Source of the DNA: JANLYC01 sp963815445
GTDB lineage: Bacteria > Actinomycetota > Actinomycetes > Propionibacteriales > Nocardioidaceae
Length of the DNA stretch: 64,000 nucleotides
Assembly: GCA_963815445.1 (NCBI GenBank)
Contig: CAWFGV010000008.1
Span: 62,001-126,000 of the forward strand
Reading direction: 5' to 3'
A model generated the notes under the pieces. It made no database searches. It was not told the origin of the DNA and saw only the letters and a list, made by a program, of their open reading frames with translations. Shown piece by piece: positions 62,347-64,000 of the stretch; within the stretch, counting starts at the first letter, position 1, and each line of letters opens with the position of its first letter. The position numbers and the translations under genes were made by a program.

Positions 62347-62985
62347 ATGAACGAGAAAAGCACGGAGAGCGAACCTACGGCGGTTGAACACGCACCGCAC
62401 CTGGCTGCGCCCTTCATCAAGCCCGGCGGTCGGCTCAAGCGCCGCTTCGGCACCACCGCCATCGCCGTCATCGCAACCGCCGGCGTCGTCCTGCCCATGC
62501 AGGCACCCGCGCAAGCCGTCCCGGCCGCTCAGCCGTCCACCACGGTGTCCGCAGCCCCCGCGCTCACGGCTACGACGGCCGGCGTGCGGAGCAAGCAACC
62601 GTCGGGCACCAACCTCCGGCGGGACGTGTACGAGTCCCGCCTCCACACCTGGGCCAACCGGGTCCGGCACTCGCACGGCATCCGCGTCATCGCGGTCCGC
62701 CCGTGCCACGAGGGCTACGCGGAGCGCTGGACCGGCTACCTGGCACGCAACAACGAGTTCTTCCACCAGGACCTCGGTCACTACATGGACCAGTGCAAGC
62801 TCACCAAGGCAGGTGAGATTCTCGCCCTCGGCAGTGTCACGCCATACCGGATGATCCGCATGTGGCTCGGCTCACCTGAGCACCGTCGGATCCTGCTCGA
62901 CCCGTCGTTCGCCCTTTCGGGCATCGCCGCCCGGCGGGACACCAACGGCAACTGGATCGGCTGCATCGACTTCGGTCGCCGCTGA
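62347..62985 (+). CDS. Secreted CAP-domain protein
   Basis: A 212-residue exported protein. A long polar n-region (1-33, ending LKRRF) precedes the hydrophobic signal core (35-57). The mature part from about 88 has a compact CAP/SCP fold pattern: RRDVYESRLHTWANRVRHSHG, C120, YLARNNEFFHQDLGHY, C150, WLGSPEHRRILLDPSF and WIGCIDFG (C206). Bacterial CAP proteins are extracellular with mostly unknown activity. GGGAGGGAG lies upstream of ATG 62347. It is followed by a strong terminator. Confidence 0.82.
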   Translation: MNEKSTESEPTAVEHAPHLAAPFIKPGGRLKRRFGTTAIAVIATAGVVLPMQAPAQAVPAAQPSTTVSAAPALTATTAGVRSKQPSGTNLRRDVYESRLHTWANRVRHSHGIRVIAVRPCHEGYAERWTGYLARNNEFFHQDLGHYMDQCKLTKAGEILALGSVTPYRMIRMWLGSPEHRRILLDPSFALSGIAARRDTNGNWIGCIDFGRR

Positions 62986-63030
62986 CCATCAGCCCTCCCC
63001 GGCCACCGCGGCACCCACGGGGGTAACAGT

Positions 63031-63069
63031 CGACGAGGCGGGTCCCCACCTGGGGGACCCGCCTCGTCG
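63031..63069. terminator. 17-bp terminator hairpin
   Basis: Perfect 17-bp arms (63031-63047 and 63053-63069) around a five-base loop, 45 bases after the CAP gene and between it and the convergent HTH gene. Very stable; GTTT follows on the plus strand. Confidence 0.8.
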
Positions 63070-63110
63070 GCGTTTCCGGTGCCTCGTCACGCGAGTGCGG
63101 ACTCTGCACC

Positions 63111-63150
63111 TAGGTCAACCTAGGTCAACCCAAATCAATCTAAATCAACC
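63111..63150. repeat. Four-unit decamer array beside the HTH gene
   Basis: Four 10-base units: TAGGTCAACC twice, then CAAATCAATC and TAAATCAACC. The array starts one base beyond the stop codon of the HTH gene. The period equals one helical turn. Confidence 0.85.
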
Positions 63151-63151
63151 G

Positions 63152-63361
63152 TCACCCTGCCTGGAAGAAGGACTTCCGCAGGTACTCGTTGACGGCGTCC
63201 TCGGGGACGCGAAAAGAGCGCCCCACCCGGACCGCAGGCAGATCACCCGCGTGCACCAGGCGGTACACCGTCATCTTGGACACTCTCATCACCGTGGCGA
63301 CTTCCGCCACCGTCAGGAACTTGACCTCAGAGATGCCGTCCCCGGTCGTGTTTGCGGCCAT
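63152..63361 (-). CDS. Small MerR/excisionase-type HTH DNA-binding protein
   Basis: A 69-residue protein, almost entirely one winged HTH of the MerR-like/excisionase class: FLTVAEVATVMRVSKMTVYRLVHAGDLPAVRVGRSFRVPEDAVNEYL. Equivalent by position and sequence type to M. tuberculosis Rv0500A and related to BldC-type regulators. ATG 63361 has GGAAG ten bases upstream. A GTG at 63412 would add 17 residues. Regulon unknown. Confidence 0.88.
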   Translation of the reverse strand: MAANTTGDGISEVKFLTVAEVATVMRVSKMTVYRLVHAGDLPAVRVGRSFRVPEDAVNEYLRKSFFQAG

Positions 63362-63602
63362 GACGCACCAACTTCCGGCACGGGCGCTCTTCGGCTTCCC
63401 CACCGAAGACACAATCGCTCGCGCGTCCCCGTGAGAGTAGTGGCAAATGGGGCTGATGGGAAAGCAAAGTGGGGAAATCGATGTCGCATCGGAAGCGAAT
63501 CTGCGCGCCTCATCGGCGTGTCGCTTGCAAACCGCGGCAAATCAGCCCTCCGGGGGTGCGCGGACCGTCGCTCGCGTCTCGCTCAAGCGCTGCTGTCCCG
63601 AC

Positions 63603-64000
63603 TCAGTAGTCGAGCGGAATGCCGTGCCACGGGAAGACCTCGCGTCGGGTCTGCTCGACACAGCGATCCAGCCACGAGTCGGGGTTGTAGCCCTGGTCCC
63701 AGGCGTCGTACCGCGGCTCGCGACCATCGGTCATGAGGATCGGCGCCCGACGGCCCGTCAGGGCCTCGACGTGTCGTTGCCACGCCTCGGGAGTCGACAG
63801 GTGCGGGTCCAACGGGCGTCCGGCCACCACCGCGAGCAAGTGCGTCCACGTGCGGGGTACGACGTCGACCACGGCGTACCCGCCGCCACCTGTCACCACC
63901 CATCGACCTCCACAGACCTCGTGCGCCAGCTCGTGCACGGCCAGATGAGCAGCACGCTGTCCGTCGATGCTCAGCATCAGGTGGGCGAGTGGGTCGTCCA
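63603..64000 (-). CDS. acuC: Acetoin utilisation protein AcuC / histone-deacetylase family (3' part)
   Basis: The C-terminal 131 residues of a gene running off the window. DDPLAHLMLS, GGRWVVTGGGGYAVVDVVPRTWTHLLAVVAG and PWHGIPLDY match actinobacterial AcuC, a zinc-dependent class I deacetylase relative thought to act on protein lysines such as acetyl-CoA synthetase. The catalytic His/Asp residues lie outside the window. The 241 bases between this gene and the HTH gene (63362-63602) show nothing recognisable apart from weak inverted repeats. Confidence 0.85.
   Translation of the reverse strand, partial: DDPLAHLMLSIDGQRAAHLAVHELAHEVCGGRWVVTGGGGYAVVDVVPRTWTHLLAVVAGRPLDPHLSTPEAWQRHVEALTGRRAPILMTDGREPRYDAWDQGYNPDSWLDRCVEQTRREVFPWHGIPLDY

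Overview
The window is about 64 kb of uniformly GC-rich, densely packed, operon-rich DNA from a high-GC Gram-positive actinobacterium. Gene content and order point to the Nocardioidaceae/Propionibacteriales, but the genus is not determined. Supporting signs are korAB, a 14-gene nuo operon, the actinobacterial menaquinone set including a geranylgeranyl-type quinone reductase, rex-hemACD, a BldN-like sigma factor with a DUF5667 partner, an AURKAIP1/COX24-type 33-residue ribosomal protein, and a block in the same relative order as Mycobacterium tuberculosis Rv0501 to Rv0562. I see no rRNA, tRNA, CRISPR array, prophage or insertion sequence.

Layout. 66-11809: a DUF2752/TM2 membrane pair, korAB (2-oxoglutarate:ferredoxin oxidoreductase), small membrane and secreted proteins, an M1 metallopeptidase, a RarD transporter, a two-component system and a polyprenyl diphosphate synthase. 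11826-27574: the complete nuoA-N operon (minus strand, mostly with 4-base stop/start overlaps). 27662-39412: the menaquinone region, with quinone reductase, a Pr6Pr membrane protein, an F420/PPOX oxidoreductase, menG, menF, menD-menC-menE and menA, interrupted by a HesB-like protein, a lipoprotein and an AraC/DinB regulator. 39454-41242: DUF4229, a threonine dehydratase and a PLDc_N protein. 41277-47351: System II cytochrome c maturation (ccsB, resB, ccdA, resA), a histidine phosphatase and hemL. 48439-54188: hemB, cobA-hemD, hemC, hemA and rex. 54438-64000: glutaredoxin, AMP-dependent ligase, HAD phosphatase, ECF sigma/anti-sigma pair, acyltransferase, nucleotide-sugar-epimerase-like protein, bS22, a CAP-domain secreted protein, a small MerR-like HTH protein and the 3' part of acuC.

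How it fits together: most of the window builds one respiratory chain. KorAB feeds reduced ferredoxin and TCA flux. NuoA-N oxidises NADH and reduces menaquinone. The men genes plus the polyprenyl synthase and MenJ-like reductase make and tailor that menaquinone. The hem genes and the Ccs/Res system make and attach haem for cytochromes, and Rex senses NADH/NAD+. menB is not in the men cluster seen here.

The most unusual material is not protein coding. A 92-base element occurs three times (10699-10790, 33043-33134, 48339-48430), aligns without gaps, contains a perfect 19-bp hairpin whose two arms change together between copies, and always sits just 3' of a minus-strand gene. Other items worth a look: an apparent frameshift at the 3' end of hemL, a 10-bp tandem array beside the MerR-like HTH gene, a 7-codon leaderless upstream ORF coupled to the PLDc_N gene, and a set of leaderless promoters (TANNNT, 6-7 bases, start codon) that fix several start sites.
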